A stretch of DNA of 64,000 nucleotides. Source: Paludibacterium sp. Its GTDB lineage: Bacteria > Pseudomonadota > Gammaproteobacteria > Burkholderiales > Chromobacteriaceae. The position numbers and the translations under genes are program-made. The notes below the pieces were generated by a model. The model was not told where the DNA came from and made no database searches. It saw only the letters and a program-made list of their open reading frames with translations. The stretch is from the NCBI RefSeq assembly GCF_019232825.1, contig NZ_JAFAND010000035.1, forward strand, positions 102,869 through 166,868. The letters run 5' to 3'. Shown here one piece after another: positions 61,608 through 64,000 of this stretch (positions are counted from its first letter, which is position 1; each line of letters begins with the position of its first letter).

Positions 61608-62609
61608 TTATTGTACCGGGCAGCTGTTGTTGGCGCGGTAGTCAACGACCTTGATCTTGCCAGAAATGATGGCGGCACGCGCGGTCTTGATGCGCTTCTC
61701 CATATCCGGCGTGATCAGCGGGCGGTTGTTGGCGTCCAGCGCCCAGTCGATGCCGTTTTCCTTCAGACCCAGCACTTCGATACCCGGCTTCCAGGTATTG
61801 TTCTTGGCGTCCATGAAGGTGTTGTGCACGGCGATGTCGACGCGCTTGACCATGGAGGTCAGCACGGAACCCGGATGCAGATAGTTTTGGTTGCTGTCGA
61901 CGCCGATCGAGTACTTGCCGGCAGCCTTGGCGGATTGCAGCACGCCGAGGCCGGTGCCGCCGGCGGCAGCGAAGACGACGTCGACGCCACGGTCGAACTG
62001 GCTCTTAGCCAATTCGGTGCCGCGAGCCGGGTCATTGAAGGCGGACGGGGTGGTGCCAGTCATGTTTTGGATGACCTTGTCGTCCTTGTTGACGTACTTA
62101 ACGCCTTGCACATAGCCGCAGGCGAAGGCGCGGATCAGCGGTACGTCCATGCCGCCGATGAAACCGACGGTATTGGTCTTGGACTTCATGGCGGCGGCCA
62201 TGCCGACCAGGAAGGAGCCTTCCTGTTCCTTAAACAGAATGCTCTTGACGTTCGGACCCTTGGCGACCGAGTCGATGATCACGAAACGCGTCTTGGGGAA
62301 TTCCTTGGCAACGGTTTCGACAGCCTGCGTGTAGGAGAAGCCCACAGCGACGATCGGATCCATATTCTTGCGAGCCATGTCGCGCAGCACTTGCTCTTTT
62401 TGCGCGTCGGAGGAAATTTGCGCGTCACGGTAAGCGACGCCGGTTTCCTTCTTGAACTGCTCTGCACCCTTGTACGCGGCCTCGTTGAAGCTCTTGTCGA
62501 ATTTACCGGCCTGGTCGTATACGACGGCGGGAGCGAAGGCGGCAAAGGCGGAGGACGCCATCATCGCCGCGGCAACGGCAAGGCTCACACGTTTCAGTTC
62601 GATTTTCAT
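61608..62609 (-). CDS. BMP family ABC transporter substrate-binding protein
   Basis: 333 residues with a signal peptide (MKIELKRVSLAVAAAMMASSAFA). The BMP/Med (PnrA-like) family pattern includes VVYDQAGKFDKSFNEAAYKGAEQF, GFSYTQAVETVAKEFP, VGFIGGMDVPLIRAFACGYVQG and AAAGGTGLGVLQSAK. Relatives bind purine nucleosides in Gram-positive bacteria and spirochaetes. First gene of the operon, followed by the attenuating hairpin. No lipobox is present, as expected for a periplasmic soluble protein. Confidence 0.93.
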   Translation of the reverse strand: MKIELKRVSLAVAAAMMASSAFAAFAPAVVYDQAGKFDKSFNEAAYKGAEQFKKETGVAYRDAQISSDAQKEQVLRDMARKNMDPIVAVGFSYTQAVETVAKEFPKTRFVIIDSVAKGPNVKSILFKEQEGSFLVGMAAAMKSKTNTVGFIGGMDVPLIRAFACGYVQGVKYVNKDDKVIQNMTGTTPSAFNDPARGTELAKSQFDRGVDVVFAAAGGTGLGVLQSAKAAGKYSIGVDSNQNYLHPGSVLTSMVKRVDIAVHNTFMDAKNNTWKPGIEVLGLKENGIDWALDANNRPLITPDMEKRIKTARAAIISGKIKVVDYRANNSCPVQ

Positions 62610-63152
62610 CTTTATCAACTCGCATCGTTGGTGATAGGAAATGTGCGCCAAGCCTGGATTGGCTTGACCGGCACACTCTCAAAAAGAGCAAGCCCGAAGC
62701 ATGCGTCACCTCGAGCCAGGGTCAGGTGTTTTCGGCCTCCATGCCAACGGCATGTCACCGCATCGACCCCAGACGACACCGCGTTAGAGAGCGGAACCCG
62801 GGACGATGCCACTAAAGCATCAGCACATTCTGAGGGCCGAAATTGTAGTTTCCCACAGGAAACCTGTAAACACTGAGCAGCTTATCAGTATCTGCTGTCA
62901 GGGTGTTTACTGTCGCAACTCAAGAACTATAGGCCATCGTCCAACGTTGCCGTATTCTCTTCCGATGAAGATATCTGCGCAACATTGGCAATGTATTTTG
63001 CTTAGGCAAAAGGAGATTTATTTGACGCGGATCAGTCAGCTTATGACGATGGAATTGATAAATTAGCTTTTAATGAAGATACCTATGCAGGATACACGAA
63101 AGACATGGCATTTCCGTTACAATCTGGGCCGTTTGATTGAAGAAAAACACCC
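62610..63152. other. Divergent intergenic region (540 bp) with inverted repeats
   Basis: On the BMP side are GTTTCC-CACA-GGAAAC (62848-62863) and GTAAACAC...GTGTTTAC (62866-62873 and 62903-62910), likely binding sites or leader structures. The BMP transcript could start anywhere in the 250 bases. On the rlmJ side the DNA is A/T-rich; an open frame at 63006-63140 lacks a start codon. No gene is called. Confidence 0.45.
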
Positions 63153-63998
63153 ATGCTGAGCTACCGCCACGCCTTTCATGCCGGAAACCACGCCGATGTG
63201 TTGAAGCACGCCATTGAAGTGCTGCTTTTGCAACACTTGGGCCAAAAGGACGCGCCTTACTGGTACATCGACACCCATGCCGGCGCCGGCTTGTACGCCT
63301 TGGACGAAGGCTACGCCAGCCAAAACGCAGAGTTCGCCGCCGGCATTGCCCGGCTGTGGCAGCGGGACGATCTGCCGCCGGCGCTGCGGCCGTACTTGGA
63401 GGTCGTCGAGGGCTTCAACCCCGATGGCCGGCTGACGCGCTACCCCGGTTCCCCGCTCGTGGCCGACCGCGTGATGGCGCAAAGCGGCAAACTGCGCCTA
63501 TTCGAGCTGCACCCCAGCGACCACCGCCTGCTGCAAGACAACTTCGCCGGGCGCCACCGCCGCTGCCTGATCCAACAGACCGATGGCTTCGAGGGCATCA
63601 AGGCCATCCTGCCGCCACCGCCTCGGCGCGCCCTGGTGTTGATCGACCCGCCATACGAAGACAAGCAGGACTATCTGCGCGTGCCGGTGGCGCTGGCGGA
63701 AGGATTGAAACGTTTTGCCACCGGCGTGTATGCCGTTTGGTATCCGCTGTTGCAGCGCGCCGAGATGCGCGCCCTGCCCGACGCGTTGAAAAAGCTGCCG
63801 GTCAAACGCTGGCTCGACGTCACGCTCACCGTGCGTAGACCGTCGGCGGACGGCTTTGGCATGCACGGCAGCGGCATGTTCATCATCAACCCGCCGTGGA
63901 CCCTGGCCGAAACGCTGACCGAGACGCTGCCCTGGCTGACCGAGGCGTTGGCGCTTGACGCCGGCGCCACGCACACGCTCCGTTATCAGGGGGACTAG
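63153..63998 (+). CDS. rlmJ: 23S rRNA (adenine2030-N6)-methyltransferase RlmJ
   Basis: 281 residues. The RlmJ start MLSYRHAFHAGNHADVLKHA is strictly conserved, followed by YWYIDTHAGAGLYAL (SAM motif I region) and the catalytic DPPY in ALVLIDPPYEDKQDY. The C-terminal part has MHGSGMFIINPPWTL. It methylates A2030 of 23S rRNA. Complete, with its stop at the very end of the window. Confidence 0.96.
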   Translation: MLSYRHAFHAGNHADVLKHAIEVLLLQHLGQKDAPYWYIDTHAGAGLYALDEGYASQNAEFAAGIARLWQRDDLPPALRPYLEVVEGFNPDGRLTRYPGSPLVADRVMAQSGKLRLFELHPSDHRLLQDNFAGRHRRCLIQQTDGFEGIKAILPPPPRRALVLIDPPYEDKQDYLRVPVALAEGLKRFATGVYAVWYPLLQRAEMRALPDALKKLPVKRWLDVTLTVRRPSADGFGMHGSGMFIINPPWTLAETLTETLPWLTEALALDAGATHTLRYQGD

Positions 63999-64000
63999 GG

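Overview
The window is a GC-rich chromosomal segment from a betaproteobacterium, most likely of the Neisseriales (Chromobacteriaceae-like). Supporting this are a partial PHB-type acetoacetyl-CoA reductase, a Gram-positive-like GMP reductase, a lysine/proline/alanine-rich repeat protein of a type I associate with Betaproteobacteria, a tmRNA tag ending in YALAA, and pervasive housekeeping synteny (lipB-lipA, ilvA-gph, nfeD-SPFH). No phage, plasmid, integrase, CRISPR array or rRNA operon is visible. Species assignment is inference.

Layout. 1-4.2 kb: acetoacetyl-CoA reductase end, a SemiSWEET sugar transporter, a GbsR-type regulator, free-Met-sulfoxide reductase, guaC with a structured leader, and an orphan ParA. 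4.2-9 kb: a miniature transposable element, a tiny membrane protein with NfeD/SPFH, yciB-yciI-bolA, and two tandem periplasmic parvulins. 9-18.7 kb: AraC regulator, crotonase, a TauE/SafE-like membrane protein, a zur-cobW zinc operon with a perfect Zur box, cytochromes c' and b, a TPR-methyltransferase, a REC-PP2C phosphatase, a small secreted two-Cys protein and a phosphoesterase. 18.7-23.4 kb: a five-gene unit (HxlR regulator, acyl-CoA ligase, AurF-like diiron oxygenase, enoyl-CoA isomerase, thioesterase) that looks like a specialised acyl-modification pathway.

24-38 kb: a RhuM-Fic protein, lipoylation genes (DUF493-lipB-lipA), ilvA, a HAD phosphatase, a MASE4 hybrid kinase followed by an HD-GYP response regulator, YgiQ radical SAM protein with YcaO, and small unknown genes. 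39-46 kb: RNase T2, a KPA-repeat protein, DAHP synthase, a VirK-like protein, a TAXI-TRAP receptor, tmRNA (ssrA), an orphan RelB-like antitoxin, and the rcnA/rcnR nickel-cobalt efflux pair with tandem operators. 46-64 kb: rlhA, an amidase, pepT, a periplasmic binding protein, a flavin reductase, a cluster of three tiny secreted two-Cys proteins, fsr, a complete BMP-type nucleoside ABC transporter and rlmJ.

The most noteworthy non-routine items are the family of tiny secreted proteins with a conserved Cys pair (one at 17.6 kb, three in tandem at 54.4-55.2 kb), the AurF-containing acyl-CoA cluster, a palindromic repeat that appears to have inserted into the loop of a bidirectional terminator (a half copy elsewhere supplies the stop codon of the hybrid kinase), and a leader with a fold plus intrinsic terminator in front of guaC. 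All functional names rest on sequence patterns recognised by eye; no database search was run.
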